The notes beneath the pieces are model-generated. The model ran no database searches, was not told the DNA's origin, and worked only from the letters and a program-made list of their open reading frames with translations. A program made the translations under genes and the position numbers. A stretch of DNA of 64,000 bases from Nematostella vectensis (taxonomy: Eukaryota > Cnidaria > Anthozoa > Actiniaria > Edwardsiidae): NCBI RefSeq assembly GCF_932526225.1, contig NC_064041.1:16925888-16989887 (forward strand), read 5' to 3'. Below, piece after piece: positions 1 to 12,700 of the stretch (position 1 is its first letter; each line of letters begins with the position of its first letter).

Positions 1-57
1 CAGCAATGCCACGTTAGTCTTTCGTTGCGGGCACTTGACTACTAACGCAGCGACGTG

Positions 58-591
58 GGTTCGATTCCCCCTGATAGCCTATTTTTTTTTATTTTTTTTT
101 TTTAAATATCGATATTTAATTATACTGTTCTTGGTGTGTCATGACATAAAAAGAAGGTATAGGGACATTTTTATATACTCTAAGCATCTTTGATGTGCTC
201 ATGCTTTGTTCAGGATCCTGTACATATTTTATGCACACAAGAACTAACTAGATTCCTTGGATAACTTGATTAAGTAGATTCTAACATAGAGCATAGCGCT
301 CGATAGATTGATATACCTTTTTTTCCGAGTATACTCTTTTATTATTCCTACTGTTACTTTTTGGAATTTACATTCGGAAAAAAAATAACCTTTTGGAGGT
401 TACACTCGTAAAACAAATTCCCGAATGTAACCCTGAAGCTTTTCCCGAATGTAACCTCCAGTCCGATAATGACTTTGCTTGGGATAGTTTACGATACCAA
501 TAGTATTAAAACTAATTTTCATTACAATTCCCTTCATCAATACCACGTTAGTCTTTCGTTGCGGGCACTTGACTACTAACGCAGCGACCCG
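58..591 (+). repeat. Short monomer class (10-bp deletion), first of 12
   Basis: In this class the run after CATTCGG passes straight into TAACCTTTTGG: about 10 bp (TTATCGATTG) is missing, which removes most of the second 18-bp module and one arm of its hairpin. All members also carry TATTATTCC upstream. Units start at B boxes 58, 9911, 15380, 18106, 26841, 32850, 44898, 49815, 54186, 59102, 59639 and 61819, with junctions near 385, 10241, 15709, 18437, 27169, 33177, 45227, 50146, 54517, 59432, 59970 and 62150. One deletion event followed by spread through higher-order duplication is the simplest reading. Confidence 0.85.
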
Positions 592-2738
592 GGTTCGATT
601 CCCGCTGATAGCCTATTTTTTTACTTAATTTTTTTTTTTTTTTAAATATCGATACTTAATTATACTGTTCTTGGTGTGTCATGACATAAAAAGAAGGTGT
701 AGGGACATTTTTATGTACTCTCAACATCTTTGATGTGCTCATGCTTTGTTCAGGATCCTGTACATATTTTATGCACACAAGAACTAACTAGATTCCTTGG
801 ATAACTTGATTAAGTAGATTCTAACATAGAGCATAGCGCTCGATAGATTGATATACCTTTTTTTCAGAGTATACTGTTTTTTTTTTCCTAATGTTACTTT
901 TTGGAATTTACATTCGGAAAAAAAAATTATCGATTGTAACCTTTTGGAGGTTACACTCGTAAAACAAATTCCCGAATGTAACCCTGAAGCTTTTCCGGAA
1001 TGTAACCTCCAGTCCGATGGTGACTTTGCTTGGGATAGTTTACGATACCAATAGTATTAAAAGTAATTTTCATTACAATTCCCTTCAGCAATGCCACGTT
1101 AGTCTTTCGTTGCTGGCACTTGACTACTAACGCAGCAACCCGGGTTCGATTCCCGCTGATAGCCTATTTTTTTTTCTTTATTTTTTTTATTAAATATCGA
1201 TACTTAATTATACTGTTCTTGGTGTGTCATGACATAAAAAGAAGGTATAGGAACACTTTTATGTACTCTCAGCATCTTTGATGTGCTCATGCTTTGTTCA
1301 GGATCCTGCACATATTTTATTCACACAAGAACTAACTAGATTCCTTGGATAACTTGATTAAGTAGATTCTAACATAGAGCATAGCACTCGATAGATTGAC
1401 ATACCTTTTTTTCCGAGTATACTGTTTTATTTTTTCCTAATGTTACTTTTTGGAATTTACATTCGGAAAAAAAATTATTGATTGTAACCTTTTGGAGGTT
1501 ACACTCGTAAAACAAATTCCCGAATGTAACCCTGAAGCTTTTCCCGAATGTAACCTCCAGTCCGATGGTGACTTTGCTTGGGATAGTTTACGATACCAAT
1601 AGTATTAAAAGTAATTTTCATTACAATTCCCTTCATCAATACCACGTTAGTCTTTCGTTGCGGGCACTTGACTACTAACGTAGCGACCCGGGTTCGATTC
1701 CCGCTGATAGCCTATTTTTTTACTTTATTTTATTTTTTTTTAAATATCGATACTTAATTATACTGTTCTTGGTGTGTCATGACATAAAAAGAAGGTATAG
1801 GGACATTTTTATGTACTCTCAGCATCTTTGATGTGCTCATGCTTTGTTCAGGATCCTGTACATATTTTATGCACACAAGAACTAACTAGATTCCTTGAAT
1901 AACTTGATTAAGTAGATTCTAACATAGAGCATAGCGCTCGATAGATTGATATACCTTTTTGTCAGAGTATACTGTTTTATTTTTCCTAATATTTCTTTTT
2001 TGAATTTACATTCGGAAAAAAAATTATCGATGGTAACCTTTTGGAGGTTACACTCGTAAAACAAATTCCCGAATGTAACCCTGAAGCTTTTCCCGAATGT
2101 AACCTCCAGTCCGATGGTGACTTTACTTGGGATAGTTTACGATACCAATAGTATTAAAAGTAATTTTCATTACAATTCCCTTCAGCAATGCCACGTTAGT
2201 CTTTCGTTGCGGGCACTTGACTACTAACGCAGCGACCCAGGTTCGATTCCCGCTGATAGCCTATTTTTTTTTCTTTTTTTTTTTTTTTTTTAAATCGATA
2301 CTTAATTATACTGTTCTTGGTGTGTCATGACATAAAAAGAAGGTATAGGGACATTTTTATGTACTCTCATCATCTTTGATGTGCTCATGCTTTGTTCAGG
2401 ATCCTGTACATATTTTTTGCACACAAGAACTAACTAGATTCCTTGGATAACTTGATTAAGTAGATTCTAACATAGAGCATAGCGCTCGATAGATTGATAT
2501 ACCTTTTTTTCCGAGTATACTGTTTTTTTTTTCCTAATGTTACTTTTTGGAATTTACATTCGGACAAAAAAATTATCGATTGTAACTTTTTGGAGGTTAC
2601 ACTCGTAAAACAAATTCCCGAATGTAACCCTGAAGCTTTTCCGGAATGTAACCTCCAGTCCGATGGTGACTTTGCTTGGGATTGTTTACGATACCAATAG
2701 TATTAAAAGTAATTTTCATTACAATTCCCTTCAGCAAT

Positions 2739-2810
2739 GCCACGTTAGTCTTTCGTTGCTGGCACTTGACTACTAACGCAGCAACCCGGGTTCGATTCCC
2801 GGTGATAGCC
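2739..2810 (+). pseudogene. tRNA-like relic, class with perfect T-arm
   Basis: In this class the T-stem is fully paired: CCGGG, a 7-nt loop, then CCCGG. In addition GTTGCTG (2755-2761) is exactly complementary to CAGCAAC (2779-2785). Members, as tRNA-like intervals: 2739-2810, 4383-4454, 6575-6646, 10947-11018, 12593-12664, 16412-16483, 19140-19211, 35530-35601, 37173-37244, 39368-39439, 41559-41630, 43754-43825, 45932-46003, 47031-47102, 50849-50920 and 55220-55291. Copies at 12593 and 47031 have loop TTCGAAT, and the copy at 55220 has an extra change in the anticodon-loop-like region. These are the copies a tRNA finder would score highest. The acceptor stem is still unpaired, so I call them relics. 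Confidence 0.6.
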
Positions 2811-5800
2811 TATTTTTTTTTCTTTATTTTTTTTATTAAATATCGATACTTAATTATACTGTTCTTGGTGTGTCATGACATAAAAAGAAGGTATAGGAAC
2901 ACTTTTATGTACTCTCATCATCTTTGATGTGCTCATGCTTTGTTCAGGATCCTGCACATATTTTATGCACACAAGAACTAACTAGATTCCTTGGATAACT
3001 TGATTAAGTAGATTCTAACATAGAGCATAGCACTCGATAGATTGATATACCTTTTTTTCCGAGTATACTGTTTTATTTTTTCCTAATGTTACTTTTTGGA
3101 ATTTACATTCGGAAAAAAAATTATCGATTGTAACCTTTTGGAGGTTACACTCGTAAAACAAATTCCCGAATGTAACCCTGAAGCTTTTCCCGAATGTAAC
3201 CTCCAGTCCGATGGTGACTTTGCTTGGGATAGTTTACGATACCAATAGTATTAAAAGTAATTTTCATTACAATTCCCTTCAGCAATGCCACGTTAGTCTT
3301 TCGTTGCTGGCACTTGACTACTAACGCAGCGACCCGGGTTCGATTCCCGCTGATAGCCTATTTTTTTTTCTTTATTTTTTTTATTAAATATCGATACTTA
3401 ATTATACTGTTCTTGGTGTGTCATGACATAAAAAGAAGGTATAGGAACACTTTTATGTACTCTCAGCATCTTTGATGTGATCATGCTTTGTTCAGGATCC
3501 TGTACATATTTTATGCCCACAAGAACTAACTAGATTCCTTGGATAACGTGATTAAGTAGATTCTAACATAGAGCATAGCGCTCGATAGATTGATATACCT
3601 TTTTTTCCGAGTTTTCTGTTTTATTTTTCCTAATGTTACTTTTGGGAATTTACATTCGGAAAAAAATTATCGATTGTAACCTTTTGGAGGTTACACTCGT
3701 AAAACAAATTCCCGAATGTAACCCTGAAGCTTTTCCCGAATGTAACCTCCAGTCCGATGGTGACTTTGCTTGGGATAGTTTACGATACCAATAGTATTAA
3801 AAGTAATTTTCATTACAATTCCCTTCAGCAATGCCACGTTAGTCTTTCGTTGCTGGCACTTGACTACTAACGCAGCCACCCGGGTTTGATTCCCGCTGAT
3901 AGCCTATTTTTTTTTTCTTTATTTCTTTTTATTAAATATCGATACTTAATTATACTGTTCTTGGTGTGTCATGACATAAAAAGAAGGTATAGGAACACTT
4001 TTATGTACTCTCAGCATCTTTGATGTGCTCATGCTTTGTTCAGGATCCTGTACATATTTTATGCACACAAGAACTAACTAGATTCCTTGAATAATTTGAT
4101 TAAGTAGATTCTAACATAGAGCATAGCGCTCGATAGATTGATATACCTTTTTGTCAGAGTATACTGTTTTATTTTTTCCTAATATTTCTTTTTTGAATTT
4201 ACATTCGGAAAAAAAATTATCGATGGTAACCTTTTGGAGGTTACACTCGTAAAACAAATTCCCGAATGTAACCCTGAAGCTTTTCCCGAATGTAACCTCC
4301 AGTCCGATGGTGACTTTACTTGGGATAGTTTACGATACCAATAGTATTAAAAGTAATTTTCATTACAATTCCCTTCAGCAATGCCACGTTAGTCTTTCGT
4401 TGCTGGCACTTGACTACTAACGCAGCAACCCGGGTTCGATTCCCGGTGATAGCCTATTTTTTTTTCTTTATTTTTTTTATTTAATATCGATACTTAATTA
4501 TACTGTTCTTGGTGTGTCATGACATAAAAAGAAGGTATAGGAACACTTTTATGTACTCTCATCATCTTTGATGTGCTCATGCTTTGTTCAGGATCCTGCA
4601 CATATTTTATGCACACAAGAACTAACTAGATTCCTTGGATAACTTGATTAAGTAGATTCTAACATAGAGCATAGCACTCGATAGATTGATATACCTTTTT
4701 TTCCGAGTATACTGTTTTATTTTTTCCTAATGTTACTTTTTGGAATTTACATTCGGAAAAAAAATTATCGATTGTAACCTTTTGGAGGTTACACTCGTAA
4801 AACAAATTCCCGAATGTAACCCTGAAGCTTTTCCCGAATGTAACCTCCAGTCCGATGGTGACTTTGCTTGGGATAGTTTACGATACCAATAGTATTAAAA
4901 GTAATTTTCATTACAATTCCCTTCAGCAATGCCACGTTAGTCTTTCGTTGCTGGCACTTGACTACTAACGCAGCGACCCGGGTTCGATTCCCGCTTATAG
5001 CCTATTTTTTTTTCTTTATTTTTTTTATTAAATATCGATACTTAATTATACTGTTCTTGGTGTGTCATGACATAAAAAGAAGGTATAGGAACACTTTTAT
5101 GTACTCTCAGCATCTTTGATGTGCTCATGCTTTGTTCAGGATCCTGTACATATTTTATGCCCACAAGAACTAACTAGATTCCTTGGATAACTTGATTAAG
5201 TAGATTCTAACATAGAGCATAGCGCTCGATAGATTGATATACCTTTTTTTCCGAGTTTTCTTTTTTATTTTTCCTAATGTTACTTTTGGGAATTTACATT
5301 CGGAAAAAAATTATCGATTGTAACCTTTTGGAGGTTACACTCGTAAAACAAATTCCCGAATGTAACCCTGAAGCTTTTCCCGAATGTAACCTCCAGTCCG
5401 ATGGTGACTTTGCTTGGGATAGTTTACGATACCAATAGTATTAAAAGTAATTTTCATTACAATTCCCTTCAGCAATGCCACGTTAGTCTTTCGTTGCTGG
5501 CACTTGACTACTAACGCAGCCACCCGGGTTTGATTCCCGCTGATAGCCTATTTTTTTTTTCTTTATTTTTTTTTATTAAATATCGATACTTAATTATACT
5601 GTTCTTGGTGTGTCATGACATAAAAAGAAGGTATAGGAACACTTTTATGTACTCTCAGCATCTTTGATGTGCTCATGCTTTGTTCAGGATCCTGTACATA
5701 TTTTATGCACACAAGAACTAACTAGATTCCTTGAATAACTTGATTAAGTAGATTCTAACATAGAGCATAGCGCTCGATAGATTGATATACCTTTTTGTCA

Positions 5801-7600
5801 GAGTATACTGTTTTATTTTTCCTAATATTTCTTTTTTGAATTTACATTCGGAAAAAAAATTATCGATGGTAACCTTTTGGAGGTTACACTCGTAAAACAA
5901 ATTCCCGAATGTAACCCTGAAGCTTTTCCCGAATGTAACCTCCAGTCCGATGGTGACTTTACTTGGGATAGTTTACGATACCAATAGTATTAAAAGTAAT
6001 TTTCATTACAATTCCCTTCAGCAATGCCACGTTAGTCTTTCGTTGCGGGCACTTGACTACTAACGCAGCGACCCAGGTTCGATTCCCGCTGATAGCCTAT
6101 TTTTTTTTCTTTTTTTTTTTTTTTTTTAAATCGATACTTTATTATACTGTTCTTGGTGTGTCATGACATAAAAAGAAGGTATAGGGACATTTTTATGTAC
6201 TCTCATCATCTTTGATGTGCTCATGCTTTGTTCAGGATCCTGTACATATTTTATGCACACAAGAACTAACTAGATTCCTTAGATAACTTGATTAAGTAGA
6301 TTCTAACATAGAGCATAGCGCTCGATAGATTGATATACCTTTTTTTCCGAGTATACTGTTTTATTTTTCCTAATGTTACTTTTTGGAATTTACATTCGGA
6401 CAAAAAAATTATCGATTGTAACCTTTTGGAGGTTACACTCGTAAAACAAATTCCCGAATGTAACCCTGAAGCTTTTTCGGAATGTAACCTCCTGTCCGAT
6501 GGTGACTTTGCTTGGGATAGTTTACGATACCAATAGTATTAAAAGTAATTTTCATTACAATTCCCTTCAGCAATGCCACGTTAGTCTTTCGTTGCTGGCA
6601 CTTGACTACTAACGCAGCAACCCGGGTTCGATTCCCGGTGATAGCCTATTTTTTTTCTTTATTTTTTTTATTAAATATCGATACTTAATTATACTGTTCT
6701 TGGTGTGTCATGACATAAAAAGAAGGTATAGGAACACTTTTATGTACTCTCATCATCTTTGATGTGCTCATGCTTTGTTCAGGATCCTGCACATATTTTA
6801 TGCACACAAGAACTAACTAGATTCCTTGGATAACTTGATTAAGTAGATTCTAACATAGAGCATAGCACTCGATAGATTGATATACCTTTTTTTCCGAGTA
6901 TACTGTTTTATTTTTTCCTAATGTTACTTTTTGGAATTTACATTCGGAAAAAAAATTATCGATTGTAACCTTTTGGAGGTTACACTCGTAAAACAAATTC
7001 CCGAATGTAACCCTGAAGCTTTTCCCGAATGTAACCTCCAGTCCGATGGTGACTTTGCTTGGGATAGTTTACGATACCAATAGTATTAAAAGTAATTTTC
7101 ATTACAATTCCCTTCAGCAATGCCACGTTAGTCTTTCGTTGCTGGCACTTGACTACTAACGCAGCCACCCGGGTTCGATTCCCGCTGATAGCCTATTTTT
7201 TTTTCTTTATTTTTTTTATTAAATATCGATACTTAATTATACTGTTCTTGGTGTGTCATGACATAAAAAGAAGGTATAGGAACACTTTTATGTACTCTCA
7301 GCATCTTTGATGTGATCATGCTTTGTTCAGGATCCTGTACATATTTTATGCCCACAAGAACTAACTAGATTCCTTGGATAACTTGATTAAGTAGATTCTA
7401 ACATAGAGCATAGCGCTCGATAGATTGATATACCTTTTTTTCCGAGTTTTCTGTTTTATTTTTCCTAATGTTACTTTTGGGAATTTACATTCGGAAAAAA
7501 ATTATCGATTGTAACCTTTTGGAGGTTACACTCGTAAAACAAATTCCCGAATGTAACCCTGAAGCTTTTCCCGAATGTAACCTCCAGTCCGATGGTGACT

Positions 7601-9790
7601 TTGCTTGGGATAGTTTACGATACCAATAGTATTAAAAGTAATTTTCATTACAATTCCCTTCAGCAATGCCACGTTAGTCTTTCGTTGCTGGCACTTGACT
7701 ACTAACGCAGCCACCCGGGTTTGATTCCCGCTGATAGCCTATTTTTTTTTTCTTTATTTTTTTTTATGAAATATCGATACTTAATTATACTGTTCTTGGT
7801 GTGTCATGACATAAAAAAAAGGTATAGGAACACTTTTATGTACTCTCAGCATCTTTGATGTGCTCATGCTTTGTTCAGGATCCTGTACATATTTTATGCC
7901 CACAAGAACTAACTAGATTCCTTGAATAACTTGATTAAGTAGATTCTAACATAGAGCATAGCGCTCGATAGATTGATATACCTTTTTTTCCGAGTTTTCT
8001 GTTTTATTTTTCCTAATGTTACTTTTTGGAATTTACATTCGGAAAAAAAAATTATCGATTGTAACCTTTTGGAGGTTACACTCGTAAAACAAATTCCCGA
8101 ATGTAACCCTGAAGCTTTTCCCGAATGTAACCTCCAGTCCGATGGTGACTTTGCTTGGGATAGTTTACGATACCAATAGTATTAAAAGTAATTTTCATTA
8201 CAATTCCCTTCAGCAATGCCACGTTAGTCTTTCGTTGCTGGCACTTGACTACTAACGCAGCCACCCGGGTTCGATTCCCGCTGATAGCCTATTTTTTTTT
8301 CTTTATTTTTTTTATTAAATATCGATACTTCATTATACTGTTCTTGGTGTGTCATGACATGAAAAGAAGGTATAGGAACACTTTTATGTACTCTCAGCAT
8401 CTTTGATGTGATCATGCTTTGTTCAGGATCCTGTACATATTTTATGCCCACAAGAACTAACTAGATTCCTTGAATAACTTTATTAAGTAGATTCTAACAT
8501 AGAGCATAGCGCTCGATAGATTGATATACCTTTTTTTCCGTGTTTTCTGTTTTATTTTTCCAAATGTTACTTTTTGGAATTTACATTCGGAAAAAAAAAT
8601 TTTAAGGATTGTAAACTTTTGGAGGTTACACTCGTAAAACAAATTCCCGAATGTAACCCTGAAGCTTTTCCCGAATGTAACCTCCAGTCCGATGGTGACT
8701 TTGCTTGGGATAGTTTACGATACCAATAGTATTAAAAGTAATTTTCATTACAATTCCCTTCAGCAATGCCACGTTAATCTTTCGTTGCGGGCACTTGACT
8801 ACTAACGCAACGAGCCGGGTTCGATTCCCGCTGATAGCCTATTTTTTTTCTTTACTTTTTTATTAAATATCGATACTTAATTATACTGTTCTTGGTGTGT
8901 CATGACATAAAAAGAAGGTATAGGGACATTTTTATGTACTCTCAGCATCTTTGATGTGCTCATGCTTTGTTCAGGATCCTGTACATATTTTATGCACACA
9001 AGAACTAACTAGATTCCTTGGATAACTTGATTAAGTAGATTCTAACATAGAGCATAGCGCTCGATAGATTGATATACCTTTTTTTCCGAGTATACTGTTT
9101 TATTTTTCCTAATGTTACTTTTTGGAATTTACATTCGGACAAAAAAATTATCGATTGTAACCTTTTGGAGGTTACACTCGTAAAACAAATTCCCGAATGT
9201 AACCCTGAAGCTTTTCCCGAATGTAACCTCCAGTCCGATGGTGACTTTGCTTGGGATAGTTTACGATACCAATAGTATTAAAAGTAATTTTCATTACAAT
9301 TCCCTTCAGCAATGCCACGCTAGTCTTTCGTTGCTGGCACTTGACTACTAACGCAGCAACCCGGGTTCGATTCCCGCTGATAGCCTATTTTTTTTTCTTT
9401 ATTTTTTTTATTAAATATCGATACTTAATTATACTGTTTTTGGTGTGTCATGACATAAAAAGAAGGTATAGGAACACTTTTATGTACTCTCAGCATCTTT
9501 GATGTGCTCATGCTTTGTTCAGGATCCTGTACATATTTTATGCACACAAGAACTAACTAGATTCCTTGGATAACTTGATTAAGTAGATTCTAACATAGAG
9601 CATAGCGCTCGATAGATTGATATACCTTTTTTTCCGAGTATACTGTTTTATTTTTCCTAATGTTACTTTTTGGAATTTACATTCGGAAAAAAAATTATCG
9701 ATTGTAACCTTTTGGAGGTTACACTCGTAAAACAAATTCCCGGATGTAACCCTGAAGCTTTTCCCGAATGTAACCTCCAGTCCGATGGTG
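7601..9790 (+). repeat. Linking units 15-18
   Basis: B boxes start at 7718, 8268, 8818 and 9364. The unit at 8268-8817 is one of the most divergent in the window, with private changes near 8360 (ATGAAAAG), 8480 (TTTATTAAG) and 8600-8612 around the second motif module. The unit at 8818 belongs to a class with CAACGAGCCGGG just before the B box, shared with 14287, 48724, 58010 and 60726. Units 8818-9911 correspond to 14287-15380. No gene is present. Confidence 0.75.
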
Positions 9791-12700
9791 ACTTTGATTG
9801 GGATAGTTTACGATACCAATAGTATTAAAAGTAATTTTCATTACAATTCCCTTCAGCAATGCCACGTTAGTCTTTCGTTGCGGGCACTTGACTACTAACG
9901 CAGCGACGTGGGTTCGATTCCCGCTGATAGCCTATTTTTTTTTTTTTTTTTTTTTTTTTAAATATCGATATTTAATTATACTGTTCTTGGTGTGTCATGA
10001 CATAAAAAGAAGGTATAAGGACATTTTTATATACTCTAAGCATCTTTGATGTGCTCATGCTTTGTTCAGGATCCTGTACATATTTTATGCACACAAGAAC
10101 TAACTAGATTCCTTGGATAACTTGATTAAGTAGATTCTAACATAGAGCATAGCGCTCGATAGATTGATATACTCTTTTTTCAGAGTATACTGTTTTATTA
10201 TTCCTAATGTTACTTTTTGGAATTTACATTCGGAAAAAAAATAACCTTTTGGAGGTTACACTCGTAAAACAAATTCCAGAATGTAACCCTGAAGCTTTTC
10301 CCGAATGTAACCTCCAGTCCGATGGTGACTTTGCTTGGGATAGTTTACGATACCAATAGTATTAAAAGTAATTTTCATTACAATTCCCTTCATCAATACC
10401 ACGTTAGTCTTTCGTTGCGGGCACTTGACTACTAACGCAGCGACCCGGGTTCGATTCCCGCTGATAGCCTATATTTTTACTTTATTTTTTTTTTTTTAAA
10501 TATCGATACTTAATTATACTGTTCTTGGTGTGTCATGACATAAAAAGAAGGTATAGGGACATTTTTATGTACTCTCAACATCTTTGATGTGCTCATGCTT
10601 TGTTCAGGATCCTGTACATATTTTATGCACACAAGAACTAACTAGATTCCTTGGATAACTTGATTAAGTAGATTCTAACATAGAGCATAGCGCTCGATAG
10701 ATTGATATACCTTTTTTTCCGAGTATACTGTTTTATTTTTCCTAATGTTACTTTTTGGAATTTACATTCGGACAAAAAAATTATCGATTGTAACCTTTTG
10801 GAGGTTACACTCGTAAAACAAATTCCCGAATGTAACCCTGAAGCTTTTCCGGAATGTAACCTCCAGTCCGATGGTGACTTTGCTTGGGATAGTTTACGAT
10901 ACCAATAGTATTAAAAGTAATTTTCATTACAATTCCCTTCAGCAATGCCACGTTAGTCTTTCGTTGCTGGCACTTGACTACTAACGCAGCAACCCGGGTT
11001 CGATTCCCGGTGATAGCCTATTTTTTTTTCTTAATTTTTTTTATTAAATATCGATACTTAATTATACTGTTCTTGGTGTGTCATGACATAAAAAGAAGGT
11101 ATAGGAACACTTTTATGTACTCTCAGCATCTTTGATGTGATCATGCTTTGTTCAGGATCCTGCACATATTTTATGCACACAAGAACTAACTAGATTCCTT
11201 GGATAACTTGATTAAGTAGATTCTAACATAGAGCATAGCACTCGATAGATTGACATACCTTTTTTTCCGAGTATACTGTTTTATTTTTTCCTAATGTTAC
11301 TTTTTGGAATTTACATTCGGAAAAAAAATTATCGATTGTAACCTTTTGGAGGTTACACTCGTAAAACAAATTCCCGAATGTAACCCTGAAGCTTTTCCCG
11401 AATGTAACCTCCAGTCCGATGGTGACTTTGCTTGGGATAGTTTACGATACCAATAGTATTAAAAGTAATTTTCATTACAATTCCCTTCATCAATACCACG
11501 TTAGTCTTTCGTTGCGGGCACTTGACTACTAACGCAGCGACTTGGGTTTGATTCCCGCTGATAGCCTATTTTTTTACTTTATTTTATTTTTTTTTTAAAT
11601 ATCGATACTTAATTATACTGTTCTTGGTGTGTCATGACATAAAAAGAAGGTATAGGGACATTTTTATGTACTCTCAGCATCTTTGATGTGATCATGCTTT
11701 GTTCAGGATCCTGTACATATTTTATGCACACAAGAACTAACTAGATTCCTTGAATAACTTGATTAAGTAGATTCTAACATAGAGCATAGCGCTCGATAGA
11801 TTGATATACCTTTTTGAAAGAGTATACTGTTTTATTTTTCCTAATATTTCTTTTTTGAATTTACATTCGGAAAAAAAATTATCGATGGTAACCTTTTGGA
11901 GGTTACACTCGTAAAACAAATTCCCGAATGTAACCCTAAAGCTTTTCCCGAATGTAACCTCCAGTCCGATGGTGACTTTACTTGGGATAGTTTACGATAC
12001 CAATAGTATTAAAAGTAATTTTCATTACAATTCCCTTCAGCAATTCCACGTTAGTCTTTCGTTGCGGGCACTTGACTACTAACGCAGCGACCCAGGTTCG
12101 ATTCCCGCTGATAGCCTATTTTTTTTTCTTTTTTTTTTTTTTTTTAAATCGATACTTAATTATACTGTTCTTGGTGTGTCATGACATAAAAAGAAGGTAT
12201 AGGGACATTTTTATGTACTCTCAGCATCTTTGATGTGCTCATGCTTTGTTCAGGATCCTGTACATATTTTATGCACACAAGAACTAACTAGATTCCTTTG
12301 ATAACTTGATTAAGTAGATTCTAACATAGAGCATAGCGCTCGATAGATTGATATACCTTTTTTTCCGTGTATACTGTTTTATTTTTCCTAATGTTACTTT
12401 TTGGAATTTACATTCGGACAAAAAAATTATCGATTGTAACCTTTTGGAGGTTACACTCGTAAAACAAATTCCCGAATGTAACCCTGAAGCTTTTCCGGAA
12501 TGTAACCTCCAGTCCGATGGTGACTTTGCTTGGGATAGTTTACGATACCAATAGTATTAAAAGTAATTTTCATTACAATTCCCTTCAGCAATGCCACGTT
12601 AGTCTTTCGTTGCTGGCACTTGACTACTAACGCAGCAACCCGGGTTCGAATCCCGGTGATAGCCTATTTTTTTTTCTTTATTTTTTTTATTAAATATCGA

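Larger units (their letters stand above)
1..7600 (+). repeat. Higher-order block A, copy 1 (14 units)
   Basis: B boxes start at 58, 592, 1143, 1691, 2240, 2789, 3337, 3883, 4433, 4981, 5527, 6076, 6625 and 7172. Unit order and unit lengths match 32793-40395 with an offset of 32791-32794 bp; only a few substitutions per unit and homopolymer changes separate the copies. The match ends near 7600, where copy 2 switches to GACTTTGATTGGG. The first unit is a short (534-bp) class member. Block A may extend to the left of the window. The interval holds no gene. Confidence 0.85.

Noticed and set aside
848-1054. Recurrent 68-codon open frame on the plus strand, and the 62-codon minus-strand frame overlapping it
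   Set aside because: The ECN-rich peptides come from the 18-bp modules read on either strand. Frames are lost in many units through homopolymer length changes, so there is no sign of protein-level selection.
1882-2064. Recurrent 60-codon open frame on the minus strand (starting MFYECN), seen in about half the units
   Set aside because: It lies across the motif block and T-rich spacer. It is broken in sister units by 1-10 bp indels in A/T runs, shows no codon-position bias in its substitutions, and has no ribosome-site or splice context. It is a by-product of the repeat.
2739-2810. Functional tRNA gene (apparent anticodon ACT)
   Set aside because: The acceptor stem pairs at only 3 of 7 positions, the anticodon stem is mismatched and the D-arm is poor. 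117 tandem copies sharing the same defects look like a relic.
2676-2927. 83-codon plus-strand frame rich in F and I (also 35467-35718)
   Set aside because: It reads through the tRNA-like segment and T-tract. The hydrophobic stretch is the T-run, and the frame exists only where indels happen to keep it open.
8224-8451. 75-codon minus-strand frame containing RESNPG
   Set aside because: RESNPG is simply the antisense translation of the T-arm/B box (GGGAATCGAACCCGG). The frame is open in only a few units.
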